From Cupriavidus necator N-1 (GTDB lineage: Bacteria > Pseudomonadota > Gammaproteobacteria > Burkholderiales > Burkholderiaceae), in the NCBI RefSeq assembly GCF_000219215.1, contig NC_015727.1, positions 248,001 through 312,000 on the forward strand: a stretch of DNA of 64,000 bases, read 5' to 3'. The position numbers and the translations under genes are program-made. This document shows, piece after piece, positions 54,528-62,829 of this stretch. The notes beneath the pieces were generated by a model. It saw nothing but the letters and a program-made list of their open reading frames with translations, was not told the origin of the DNA and did not search any database. Numbering within the stretch: the first letter of the stretch is position 1; each line of letters starts with the position of its first letter.

Positions 54528-55487
54528 ATGGCTTTAGCGACCGACACGCCGGACTCAGGCTTCACAGGTAACCCGATGACAAACTTACAGAACCTCGACA
54601 CCAACGATGTGAGGACCATGCCCCTTAAAGCGCTGCAGACGACTTATGTCCATGTCCCGACTAACCTGGTCAGCGCGGCTGGAACCACTTTCGCTTACCG
54701 CGAACTGGGACACCGTGGCGGTGTCCCGCTGGTTCTGCTCAATCACTGGGGCGCCGTGCTAGACAACTTCGACCCGCAAATCGTCGATGGCCTGGCTCGT
54801 GAGCATCACGTTATTACCATCGACTATCGCGGAATCGGCTTGTCCGGCGGAACCGCCCCGGTGACGGTGGACGAAATGGCGCGCGATACCATCGCCGTGA
54901 TTCGTGCGATGGGCTTCGAACAGATAGACCTGTTCGGCTTTTCTCTAGGCGGCTTCGTGGCGCAGGACGTGGCGCTGAAGGCTCCGGGGTTGGTGCGCAG
55001 GCTCATCCTTACCGGCACGGGTCCCGCGGGAGGTCAAGGTATCGACCATGTCGGTCCGGTGTCGTGGCCGCTCATACTCAAGGGCTTGCTGACACGACAT
55101 GACCCCAAGACCTATCTATTCTTCACCGCCACGGAAAACAGCCGGCAGGCAGCAGGCGCCTTCCTGAACAGGCTAAAGGAACGCCGCGCCGGCCGAGACA
55201 AGGGACCGACGCCTCGCGCTTTCCTTCGCCAGCTCAAAGCGATCAAGGCCTGGGGCCAGCAGGTACCGCAGGACCTCGCCGGCCTGCACATGCCGGTTTT
55301 GATTGTCAATGGCGACAACGACATCATGGTGCCCACCCCACTGAGTCGCGACATGGCCCGCCGCATTCCCCATGCGCAGCTGGTCATCTACGAAGACGCG
55401 GGGCATGGCAGCATCTTTCAATACCACGCGGACTTCGTGCCGAAGGCGCTGGCGTTCCTGGCGGCATTCACCCCACATTGGCATTGA
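54528..55487 (+). CDS. alpha/beta-fold hydrolase
   Basis: 319 residues if the ATG at 54528 is used, but GGGGAGG lies only 1 bp from it; ATGs at 54576 or 54618 (GAGG-ACC-ATG) may be the real start. Core begins VSAAGTTFAYRELG. Features: NHWGAVLDNFDP (oxyanion region), DYRGIGLSGG, nucleophile elbow GFSLGG, Asp in NGDNDIMVP and His in EDAGHGSIF. Resembles haloperoxidase/esterase-like hydrolases. It sits 5 bp before the oxidoreductase gene. Substrate unknown. Confidence 0.85.
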   Translation: MALATDTPDSGFTGNPMTNLQNLDTNDVRTMPLKALQTTYVHVPTNLVSAAGTTFAYRELGHRGGVPLVLLNHWGAVLDNFDPQIVDGLAREHHVITIDYRGIGLSGGTAPVTVDEMARDTIAVIRAMGFEQIDLFGFSLGGFVAQDVALKAPGLVRRLILTGTGPAGGQGIDHVGPVSWPLILKGLLTRHDPKTYLFFTATENSRQAAGAFLNRLKERRAGRDKGPTPRAFLRQLKAIKAWGQQVPQDLAGLHMPVLIVNGDNDIMVPTPLSRDMARRIPHAQLVIYEDAGHGSIFQYHADFVPKALAFLAAFTPHWH

Positions 55488-55492
55488 GCAAC

Positions 55493-56494
55493 ATGAAGGC
55501 TCTCACATTCAAACGCTATGGCAATTCGCCCGAAATCGGCTTCGCCGATGTTCCGCGCCCCACACTGAAGCCCGATGACCTGCTGGTTCAGGTCCACGCG
55601 GCGGGGTTGAACCCCATCGACAACATGATCCCGGCGGGAACGTTCAAGCCCGTCCTGAAGTTCGAACTACCGGCGACGCTGGGCAGCGATATTGCCGGCG
55701 TGGTAGTGGAGGTCGGCAGCCACGTGACACGTTTCAAGCCGGGCGATGCCGTGTTCGCCAGCCTCTTCGATCTGGGCAGGGGATCGCTCGCCGAATTCGC
55801 GGCGGTGCCCGAAGGCGTTGCCGCGTTAAAGCCGGCCAGGCTCGATTTTGTGCAGGCGGCCTCCGTTCCGATGGTCGGGCTCACCTCGTGGCAGGCATTG
55901 AAGGAGCGCGCCAACGTTCGAGCAGGTCAGAAGGTGTTGATCCCGGCGGGGTCGGGCGGCATCGGCACGTTTGCGATTCAACTGGCGAAGTCCCTGGGCG
56001 CAACGGTTGGCACCACCACCAGCACGGGCAATGTCCAGATGGTTGCCGATCTCGGCGCAGACGAAGTGGTCGACTACAGGAAGCAGGACTTCGAAAAGCT
56101 GCTGCACGACTATGACGTGGTGCTCGGCACGCTGCGGGGCGACGCAATTGCAAAATCAGTTGGCATCCTCAAGCCGGGCGGCAGGATTGTCTCGCTCATC
56201 GGCCCATTGGATGCCGCGTTCGCACGCGCACGACGCCTGAATTTCTTTCTTGCATTCGTGTTTAGCTTGATGAGCCGCAAGATCATGCGCCTGGCAAGAA
56301 AGCGGAACATTAATTACTCGTTTCTCTTCGTGCGCCCCGATGGCGCCCAACTCTGGGAAATTGGCGGACTCCTCGAATCGGAACGCATTCGTCCGGTGAT
56401 CGATAAGGTATTTGCGTTCGAGCAGGCGAAGGAAGCGCTTGAATACCTGGCCCAGGGGCGCGCCAAGGGTAAGGTCGTCGTGAGGGTCAAGTGA
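55493..56494 (+). CDS. NADP-dependent zinc-independent MDR oxidoreductase (quinone reductase-like)
   Basis: 333 residues from the ATG at 55493. MDR superfamily: GroES-like N-terminus (MKALTFKRYGNSPE, VQVHAAGLNPIDNMI, LGSDIAGVVVEVG), then a Rossmann motif PAGSGGIGTFAIQLAKSLGA. The structural and catalytic zinc ligands of alcohol dehydrogenases are absent, as in zeta-crystallin-like quinone reductases and enone reductases. Last gene of the OYE/SDR/hydrolase run. Confidence 0.9.
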   Translation: MKALTFKRYGNSPEIGFADVPRPTLKPDDLLVQVHAAGLNPIDNMIPAGTFKPVLKFELPATLGSDIAGVVVEVGSHVTRFKPGDAVFASLFDLGRGSLAEFAAVPEGVAALKPARLDFVQAASVPMVGLTSWQALKERANVRAGQKVLIPAGSGGIGTFAIQLAKSLGATVGTTTSTGNVQMVADLGADEVVDYRKQDFEKLLHDYDVVLGTLRGDAIAKSVGILKPGGRIVSLIGPLDAAFARARRLNFFLAFVFSLMSRKIMRLARKRNINYSFLFVRPDGAQLWEIGGLLESERIRPVIDKVFAFEQAKEALEYLAQGRAKGKVVVRVK

Positions 56495-56519
56495 GCTGCC
56501 AGACGGTTGACAGTGCAGG

Positions 56520-56720
56520 AGCTTCCCCTATCTGACGCTGGTCTATCGAGGCTGGTTGCATCCGTTTGCTGTGGGTCGGCAAGGAACGCACGACCGAGAG
56601 CTTCGAGAAGTTCTTTGCCCTCCCTCATCGGCACCGAGATCGCCGCCAAGGTCGAATTCGTCTGCTCGGATATGTGGAAGTCCTATCTGAAGCTGATCGC
56701 CAAACATTGCCACTATCAGT
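56520..56720 (+). pseudogene. ISL3-family transposase fragment (different lineage)
   Basis: RLLWVGKERTTESFEKFFAL in one frame and GTEIAAKVEFVCSDMWKSYL in another form the first-Asp region of an ISL3-type transposase unlike that at 50 kb. One frameshift; about 65 codons remain. Confidence 0.65.
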
Positions 56721-56789
56721 GTGTGTCTGTCGACTACATTTGGCAGACGCCATCTTCGAAATTTCCTAGCCGGCTGCTGTAGCCGGCGC

Positions 56790-57243
56790 GCTTCGTCGCG
56801 TGGTTTCGGCCCGCCAGAGACGCTCGGGGCCGGTACGGCGCACAAGTTGCCGCGCTTCGCATAGAGAGCCCGCATGCGCTTGATGTGGCGCGCGAAATGC
56901 CCCTCCTCGATGAAGTCGGCCACCACGGCCTGCATCAGTTCGGGGCAGCCACCGTGCAGCGAGCGTCGGCAGGCGGCCGTGAACGCCGCTATCTGGCTGT
57001 CCGGCACGACCACATAACCCAAGCGCAGCCCTGCAAACAGGACCTTGCTGAACGTGCCGCAATAGACCACGCGCTCGTGCCGGTCCAGGCTTTTAAGGGC
57101 TGGCAAGGGGGGGCCGCGATAGCGGTACTCGCCGTCGTAGTCATCCTCCAGGATCCAGCCGCCGGCGGCTTCGGCCCAGTCCAGCAAGGCGGTACGCCGC
57201 GGCAGCGTCATCGACACGCCGGTGGGACCGGGGGAGAGCCAAG
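56790..57243 (-). pseudogene. MocR/PdxR regulator fragment (aminotransferase part)
   Basis: PTGVSMTLPRRTALLDWAEA, ILEDDYDGEYRYRG and CGTFSKVLFAGLRLGYVVVP, then GGCPELMQAVVADFIEEGHF, align with the PLP domain of the intact MocR gene at 39088. The GntR domain and the last part are missing. Confidence 0.65.
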
Positions 57244-57253
57244 GAGCCGGCGG

Positions 57254-57405
57254 CGGTGCACGCGATAGTGCGCACACATCCTGAGACCGGACGCAAGTCG
57301 CTTTATATCGGCCCTCCCGAAACCACGGGGACATCGAAGACCATGACAGAGGCGGAAAGACAGCCCGCTACTCGAGAAGAGCTGGTTTCGCCGGATAACG
57401 TCTAG
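57254..57405 (+). pseudogene. TauD/TfdA dioxygenase fragment
   Basis: AVHAIVRTHPETGRKSLYIG followed by MTEAE resembles the HPVVRTHPETGR block of alpha-ketoglutarate dioxygenases of the TauD/TfdA family. Upstream and downstream parts are absent. Confidence 0.5.
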
Positions 57406-57448
57406 CGCCATATGTGACCGGAGGCGATGTGGTGATGTCTGTATAACC

Positions 57449-57539
57449 GGGTATTCCGCAATTTGTGTGGCGACGGCCGTTCCAGGCGACAAGATCCTCT
57501 ACGCCAGTTCACCGTCGTCACACAAATTGCGGAAGACCC
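57449..57539. mobile_element. 91-bp ISL3 deletion derivative (MITE-like)
   Basis: Left end GGGTATTCCGCAATTTGTG, right end (reverse complement) GGGTCTTCCGCAATTTGTG; the arms pair over about 27 bp. The interior near the right end (CAAGATCCTCTACGCCAGTT) resembles the equivalent part of the ISL3 element ending at 51691. No coding capacity. Confidence 0.7.
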
Positions 57540-57750
57540 AAGAAGTTGTTCCCCCGGCCAACGCTTGAAGCGATTTTGTACCTTTCCCCAACCCATCGGT
57601 CAGTCGTTTTGCACCCTCCCGGCCGGCGCGGGGCGATCCTATGGACAGGATTCGGCTGAGCAATGCGATGACGTTCGCTGTCAGGCGCGCCGCGTGAGGT
57701 GTCACCTCTTTATAATTTCACATTCGTGAAAGTTATTCCACATCTATGCC

Positions 57751-57980
57751 GTAAGCGTCAGCGGAACCCATCTGGCGAGGCGGGAACAGCGATGAGAAGG
57801 TAGCGGCTTCACGGTATATGGGGGTGAAGCGGTGGCCGAGCAACGAGATGGCAGTGACGGACACGAAGGGACGAGGTATTACCGGCATGACGAAGCCTTC
57901 TGGCGGGAGATGGTGGCGCAGTGGAACAATAGCTGGCTGAGCATCCGCGCCTTCTGCCGGCAGCATGGCCTGGCGGTCAG
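57751..57980 (+). pseudogene. IS66-type left end and TnpA N-terminus
   Basis: GTAAGCGTCAGCGGAACCC at 57751 looks like an IS66 terminal repeat. From a GTG at 57832, YYRHDEAFWREMVAQWNNSW and LSIRAFCRQHGLAV are typical of the IS66 accessory protein TnpA. The frame is broken by an IS256-type insertion and resumes at 59356 as STFGLWRKRVDHDQP. TnpB and TnpC are absent. Confidence 0.65.
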
Positions 57981-59355
57981 GAGCCTGTCAGATTTCTTGT
58001 GTGTTGAGGTCATGAGACGATATCGAAAGAAACGCCCTTATGACCGAAACAAAAAGCATGACCAAGAAGAGCAAGAAATCAAGCGCGCCGAAGCTGTTTC
58101 CGGATGAGTTGATCGATCAACTGCTGGCTCAGGTACAGAACAAGGACGCCGAGTCGATTCTCGGTGAATCAGGTTTGGCCGGCCTGCTCAAGAAGCAGTT
58201 GGCCGAGCGTATGCTTGCCGCCGAACTGACGCACCATCTGGCCAGCGAGGCCAAGCAAGGCAAGAGCGGCAATCACCGCAACGGCAGCAGTGCAAAGACC
58301 GTCATCACGCCCAACGGCGAGCTGGAACTGGACATTCCGCGCGACCGGCAAGCCACCTTCGAGCCGCAACTGGTCGCCAAGTACCAACGCCGGCTGTCCG
58401 GCTTCGACGACCACGTAATCAGCATGTATGCACGCGGGATGAGCGTGCGTGAGATTCAGGGCCATTTGCAGGAACTGTATGGGCTGCAGGTCTCGCCTGA
58501 CCTGATTTCCACCATCACCGACGAAGTGCTGGCCGAGGTCGACCAATGGCAGCAGCGCCCGCTGGAGGCGATGTACCCCATCGTCTACTTCGACGCGCTG
58601 CGCCTGAAGATCCGCGACGAAGGCACCGTCAGGAACAAGGCCGTCTACCTGGCCTTGGGTATCCGCGCCGACGGGCGCAAGGAGGTGCTCGGGCTGTGGA
58701 TCGAGCAAACCGAGGGCGCCAAGTTCTGGCTCAAGGTCTTCAACGAGTTGAAGAACCGCGGCCTGGACGACATCCTGGTCGCCGTCGTCGACGGCCTGCG
58801 TGGCTTCCCCGAAGCGATCGAGGCCGTCTACCCGGGCGCACAAATCCAGACCTGTATCGTCCACCTGATCCGCAACTCGCTGAACCTGGCGAGCTGGAAG
58901 GACCGCAAGGGCCTGGCGGCCGCGCTCAAGCCGATTTACCAGGCTGCCACGGCCGACGCCGCCGCCGGCGCGCTGCAGGCGTTCGCCGCCAGCGATTGGG
59001 GCCGGAAATTCCCCACGGTGGCCGACATGTGGCGCCGCCAATGGGAACAGGTCATCCCGTTCTTCGCCTATCCGCCGGAAGTGCGCAGAATCATCTACAC
59101 CACTAATGCCATCGAGAGCATGCACATGCAGTTGCGCAAGATCGTCAAGAACCGGGGCCACTTCCCCAGCGACGAAGCCGCCAGCAAGCTGCTGTACCTG
59201 GCCTTGCGCAACATCGAGAAAGATTGGAAGATGCCGCCCATCACCTGGAAACAAGCGGCCAACCAGTTCGCCATTCTCTTCGGTGACCGCTTCACCAACG
59301 CCCTACGCTGAGATTTATTTAACCGACCTCAGCACACAGAATTCCTGACACCTCC
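57981..59355 (+). mobile_element. IS256-family insertion sequence with 8-bp target duplication
   Basis: 1375 bp. Ends pair imperfectly: TGTCAG and TGTGTGTTGAGGTC on the left against TGTCAG and TGTGTGCTGAGGTC on the right. It is flanked by the direct repeat GCGGTCAG (57973-57980 and 59356-59363), the 8-bp duplication expected for IS256. Removing it restores the IS66 TnpA frame. Confidence 0.88.
58040..59311 (+). CDS. IS256-family transposase
   Basis: 423 residues, full length for the family (IS256 TnpA about 390-430). MUtator-type DDE features: an N-terminal ELTHHLASEAKQGKSGNHRNGSSAKTV, helix-turn-helix VREIQGHLQELYGLQVSPDLIS, first Asp in PIVYFDALRLKIRD, second in DDILVAVVDGLRGFPEAI followed by CIVHLIRNSL, and Glu in IYTTNAIESMHMQLRK. 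No stop or frameshift, so it may be active. Confidence 0.93.
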   Translation: MTETKSMTKKSKKSSAPKLFPDELIDQLLAQVQNKDAESILGESGLAGLLKKQLAERMLAAELTHHLASEAKQGKSGNHRNGSSAKTVITPNGELELDIPRDRQATFEPQLVAKYQRRLSGFDDHVISMYARGMSVREIQGHLQELYGLQVSPDLISTITDEVLAEVDQWQQRPLEAMYPIVYFDALRLKIRDEGTVRNKAVYLALGIRADGRKEVLGLWIEQTEGAKFWLKVFNELKNRGLDDILVAVVDGLRGFPEAIEAVYPGAQIQTCIVHLIRNSLNLASWKDRKGLAAALKPIYQAATADAAAGALQAFAASDWGRKFPTVADMWRRQWEQVIPFFAYPPEVRRIIYTTNAIESMHMQLRKIVKNRGHFPSDEAASKLLYLALRNIEKDWKMPPITWKQAANQFAILFGDRFTNALR

Positions 59356-59420
59356 GCGGTCAGCACCTTCGGCCTGTGGCGCAAGCGCGTAGACCATGAC
59401 CAGCCGGCTGTGCCTGAAAC
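59356..59420 (+). pseudogene. IS66 TnpA continuation after the IS256 insertion
   Basis: AGCACC... reads STFGLWRKRVDHDQPAVPE in the frame that follows GLAV at 57972. The junction to the next fragment is not resolved. Confidence 0.55.
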
Positions 59421-59672
59421 GTTGACCGCCGACACCGCCTTCATCGCGGCGGCCACACTTCACGACTACGGAAAAGGCAAGACGCTGCAGAATGCCGATG
59501 CCAACATCACGCTCGACCGTGACACGCTTGACGACATCGCCCTTGGCAAGCTGAAGCTGCGTGAACTGACAGCAAGCGGCAAGGTGACCTTCGATGGCAA
59601 TCGCGGGGACAAATTCCGCTGCTCGCCCTGTTCGACAAGTTCGACTTCTGGTTCATGATTTCAGAACCATGA
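59421..59672 (+). pseudogene. alkylsulfatase (MBL-type) C-terminal fragment
   Basis: NADANITLDRDTLDDIALGK then LRELTASGKVTFDGNRG, and after a frameshift LLALFDKFDFWFMISEP with TGA at 59670-59672, matches the SCP2-like C-terminal domain of linear alkyl/aryl sulfatases. The metallo-beta-lactamase domain is missing. Confidence 0.65.
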
Positions 59673-59740
59673 TGGCCTGAACCTGCCGGATGATTGCATT
59701 GCCACAGCCTGTTTGGCCCGCTCCGCGAAGCGATCCGGAT

Positions 59741-60361
59741 TCAGTGCATGGACGCGTTCGCTTCGCTGTCGATCTGTTTGCGCAAGGTCGCAAAGCGCTT
59801 CTGCACATTGGCGCCAAATAGCGGATCAGCACTGGCCGGATCGGTGGCGGCGACCTCCGCCCAGTCCGCTTCAGTCAGGAACCGGGCGGCACGCGGCATG
59901 ACCTGTTTCTCCTCGGTGGAGAGATGGTTGCGGTAGTACACCAGGTACATGGCGGCGGCCGCTTCCAGTGCCGCTCGCGAGGTGACCACTTCGCTCTGGG
60001 CTTCACGCAGGCGGTCGAGCAATTCCGCGCCGACCGTGGCGATCACGCGATGTTCCTGCAGTAACCGGCTGATGATGATCCGCGTGCCCGGATCTCGTTC
60101 CACCAGCAGGGCGTAGGCGACATCCTCGCGGGGGTGGTGCACGCAATCGCCATAGCTGCGCAGGTATTGGATGATCGTGGCCATCAGGCCGTAGTCGGGC
60201 TGCTCGCCCTGATGGAAGTTGCTGACCTGCTTTTCCAGCAGGTCGAGCAGTGAGGCGAAATGGATATGGTCGCTATGCTAGGCGGCAAGCGGTGTCGGGC
60301 TCGGGGTGGAAAGCGCGGCGGAAGCTGAGGTCGGAAGCGAGGTGACGAGCGGGGTGGCCAT
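59741..60361 (-). pseudogene. hemerythrin-domain protein interrupted by an amber codon
   Basis: From the ATG at 60361, with CAGGAGGGCGCC upstream, the frame reads MATPLVTSLPTSASAALSTP, then TAG at codon 28 (60278-60280), then continues in phase as HSDHIHFASLLDLLEKQVSN. The rest (RSYGDCVHHPREDVAYALLV, LLQEHRVIATVGAELL, MYLVYYRNHLSTEEKQVMP) is a complete hemerythrin fold with metal-ligand His and Glu residues. Hemerythrin-like proteins bind O2 or NO at a di-iron site. Translation could restart at an ATG at 60184 but would lose the first helix and its His ligands. An FNR/ANR-like box lies upstream. Confidence 0.75.
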
Positions 60362-60396
60362 GGCGCCCTCCTGGGAAGCTGGGCAAGCAGACCGTT

Positions 60397-60420
60397 GAGT
60401 CCGATACGATATCGGGACTC
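60397..60420. promoter_or_regulatory. imperfect palindrome upstream of the hemerythrin gene
   Basis: GAGTCCGATA...TATCGGGACTC, arms of 10 bp with one bulged G, 36 bp upstream of the ATG. Possible operator. Confidence 0.4.
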
Positions 60421-60464
60421 GCGGGGCCCTCAGTGACACAATAGTTTCCCTGCATGATTTGAGT

Positions 60465-60478
60465 CTGACGCAGATCAA
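60465..60478 (-). promoter_or_regulatory. FNR/ANR-like box
   Basis: Minus strand TTGATCTGCGTCAG, against TTGAT-N4-ATCAA; the left half is perfect, the right half matches three of five. Located 104 bp upstream of the hemerythrin ATG. Confidence 0.5.
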
Positions 60479-60481
60479 TGC

Positions 60482-60508
60482 AGCGCTAAGCGCTAAGCGC
60501 TAAGCGCT
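60482..60508. repeat. 7-bp tandem repeat
   Basis: AGCGCTA repeated three times and ending in AGCGCT. It lies between the end of the maleylacetate reductase gene and the FNR-like box. Confidence 0.7.
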
Positions 60509-60569
60509 GATGCGGAAGTGCGCAAATGGCGGCTCGGGGGGGCTGGAGTAGGGCGCGCAAGGGCGCATT

Positions 60570-61652
60570 TCAGCCCGGCCGCTGGCCGTGGAATGCATCG
60601 TCCAATAGCTGCCGGATTTCCCTCTGGGCCAGCGGCCGCGGGTTCGGATACTGCGCCAGCAGCGCCAGTTCGCAGGCGCGGTCGAGATCCTTCTCGCGCA
60701 TGCCAATATCGCGCAGCGCCACGGCAGCACCCAAAGAAGCAGCCAGGTCGAACACCGCCTGCGGGCCGGTGGCGTCAGGGCGGCCCAACGCGGCGGCAAT
60801 CGCCGCCATCGCCTGGGGTGCCGCGGGCGCGTTGTAGGCCAGCGCGTGCGGCAGCACGATCGTGTGCGTCTCGGCATGGGGCAGGTTGTAGCTGCCGCCA
60901 AGCGTGTGGCACAGCTTATGATGCAGGCCAACAGTGGCGCTGCCCAACACGGCGCCGCAGAGCCAGGCGCCATACAGCGCATCGCTCCTGGCCGCGCGCA
61001 GTTGGGCGCTGTCCCGCTCGCCACCGGCTGTCGCGATCACCGGAAGCGCACGTCCCAACGCCGCGATGCCTTCCCGGCACATCCAGTCGCTGACGGGCGT
61101 CCGATCGCCCGCGTACAGCCCTTCGGCGGCGTGGGCAATGGCGTTGATGCCGCTGGTCACGCTCATCGCCACCGGCAGGCCGAGGGTCAGGTCGGGGTCG
61201 TAGACTACCGTCCGCGGCAGCACGCGTGCATCGCGCCCGGTACGCTTCAGGCCGCCTTCGGTCAGGCCGTAGATCGGCGTCATCTCCGAGCCGGCGTAGG
61301 TCGTCGGGACGGCAAGGATGGGCAAGTCCGATTCGAGGGCAATGGCCTTGCCAAGCCCGATGGTCGAGCCGCCGCCGATCGCCACCACGGCATCGGCGCC
61401 GAGTTCCGCCGCGCAGGACCGCGCCAGCCGCGCCTGCTCCACCGGCACGTGCATGACAGCGCCATCGAAGATGCCGGCGCAGCGCGCGCCCAGCACCTCG
61501 GCGGCGCGCTCGGCCAGGTCGCGTTGTTGGGGGGTGCAGAGCACCAGCAGCTTGCGTGCGTGCAGGGTGTCGGCTTCGGCGCCGAGCGTCGCGAGCGCGC
61601 CGGCACGGAACACAATACGCTGCGGGTGGGTCTGGTAGATAAAGGGTTGCAT
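60570..61652 (-). CDS. maleylacetate reductase
   Basis: 360 residues from the ATG at 61652; a GTG four codons upstream is possible. Fe-ADH superfamily, maleylacetate reductase branch: MQPFIYQTHPQRIVFRAGAL, AIGGGSTIGLGKAIAL, AVPTTYAGSEMTPIYGLTE, GINAIAHAAEGLY, and HHKLCHTLGGSYNLPHAETHT with the metal-ligand His residues. It reduces maleylacetate with NADH to 3-oxoadipate, the funnel for hydroxyquinol, resorcinol and chlorocatechol pathways. It sits 12 bp after the Bug receptor gene; no ring-cleavage gene is in the window beside it. Confidence 0.9.
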   Translation of the reverse strand: MQPFIYQTHPQRIVFRAGALATLGAEADTLHARKLLVLCTPQQRDLAERAAEVLGARCAGIFDGAVMHVPVEQARLARSCAAELGADAVVAIGGGSTIGLGKAIALESDLPILAVPTTYAGSEMTPIYGLTEGGLKRTGRDARVLPRTVVYDPDLTLGLPVAMSVTSGINAIAHAAEGLYAGDRTPVSDWMCREGIAALGRALPVIATAGGERDSAQLRAARSDALYGAWLCGAVLGSATVGLHHKLCHTLGGSYNLPHAETHTIVLPHALAYNAPAAPQAMAAIAAALGRPDATGPQAVFDLAASLGAAVALRDIGMREKDLDRACELALLAQYPNPRPLAQREIRQLLDDAFHGQRPG

Positions 61653-61664
61653 GATGCCAGGCAC

Positions 61665-62669
61665 CTATTCAATGACGATATGACGCGACTTGATAAGCCG
61701 GCCCCAGCGGACGGATTCTTCCCGTATCAGCTTGTTGGCCTGGGCGCTGTCGCCGGCGATGACATCGAAGCCGCCGTCGCTGAGTACCTTGCCGATGGCC
61801 GGATCGCGCAGCGTGGCGTTGACCTCGGCGGCGAGCCTGCCGAGGACGTTTAGCGGCGTGCGCGCCGGCGCGATCATCGCCACCCACGAATAGGCCTCGA
61901 AGCCCTTGTAGGACTCCGCCACTGCCGGCACGCCCGGCAGGCGCGCGTCGCGCTGGGCGGCTGTCACGGCCAGTGCGCGCAGCTTGCCGGCCTGCACGTA
62001 GGGCATCACCAGCGGCAGGCTGGCGATCATCGAATCGACATGGCCGCCCAGCAGGTCGTTGATGGCCGGGCCGCCGCCCTTGTACGGGGTATGCGTGCCG
62101 CTGGTCCCCGCGGCTTCATGGAACAGTTCGGCCACCAGCTGGTTGGAACTGCCGGCGCCGACCGACGCGTACGACACGGTATCTGGCTTCTTCGCCGCCG
62201 CGACATAGTCCTGCAGCGTCTTGTACGGCGAGCTGGCAGGAACGACCAGCACCATCGGCGAGCGGACCATGTACGAGACGCCGGTCAGGTCCTTCTGCGA
62301 GGCGTACGGCAGTTTCGGGTAGATATGCGACTCGGTGGCGAAGCCATCGAACACCATGCCGATGGTGTAGCCGTCCGCCGCGCTGCGCGCGATCTGTGCG
62401 GTGCCGATGGTGCCGCCCGCGCCGGCGCGGTTGTCGATCATCACCGGCTGCGCCAGGCGCTTGCGCAGGCCCTCCTGGATCTGCCGCGCCACCTTGTCCA
62501 CGGTGCCGCCGGCGGCATAGGGCACGATCAGCGTGACCGGCTTGGCCGGCCAGGTTTCGGCGCGGGCACTGGCGGGGGACATCGACGCGGCCGTCACCGT
62601 GACCAGCGCCGCTGCCGCCAGCCGTAGCAGCGCGAAGCGCCGGATCGTCTTTGCTGCGGTAGTCTCCAT
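61665..62669 (-). CDS. Bug family (TctC-like) tripartite tricarboxylate transporter solute receptor
   Basis: 334 residues from the ATG at 62669, behind GAGGAGCAGACCCC. Signal peptide FALLRLAAAALVTVTAASMS with cleavage near ASARA. WPAKPVTLIVPYAAGGTVDKVAR, QPVMIDNRAGAGGTIGTAQIARSAADGYTIGM and THTPYKGGGPAINDLLGGHVD are Bug signatures. Periplasmic receptor for an aromatic or dicarboxylic acid, probably the precursor handled by the maleylacetate reductase pathway. Divergent from a LysR gene. Confidence 0.92.
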   Translation of the reverse strand: METTAAKTIRRFALLRLAAAALVTVTAASMSPASARAETWPAKPVTLIVPYAAGGTVDKVARQIQEGLRKRLAQPVMIDNRAGAGGTIGTAQIARSAADGYTIGMVFDGFATESHIYPKLPYASQKDLTGVSYMVRSPMVLVVPASSPYKTLQDYVAAAKKPDTVSYASVGAGSSNQLVAELFHEAAGTSGTHTPYKGGGPAINDLLGGHVDSMIASLPLVMPYVQAGKLRALAVTAAQRDARLPGVPAVAESYKGFEAYSWVAMIAPARTPLNVLGRLAAEVNATLRDPAIGKVLSDGGFDVIAGDSAQANKLIREESVRWGRLIKSRHIVIE

Positions 62670-62713
62670 TGGGGTCTGCTCCTCTCTGTGATCGGGATGC
62701 CCGGCATGCTCCA

Positions 62714-62735
62714 CTTTTGCTTTATTTGCTAAAAG
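62714..62735. promoter_or_regulatory. AT-rich inverted repeat between Bug and LysR genes
   Basis: CTTTTGC...GCTAAAAG, with outer GCCCGGCA (62698 region) and TGCCGGG (62743 region) also pairing. Candidate LysR operator in the divergent promoter region. Confidence 0.4.
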
Positions 62736-62829
62736 CCGACGTGCCGGGATCGGTCACTGGATGTTAGACTGGGCCGCATCGTGCGGGAAGCCGGTTCGCC
62801 TGCGCAACGCCTTTGCGGAGATTGCAAAA

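Noticed and set aside
57716..57731. TTTCAC-ATTC-GTGAAA palindrome as an operator
   Set aside because: It lies among remnants with no intact gene to control; 57540-57750 otherwise shows only vague IS-end-like repeats.
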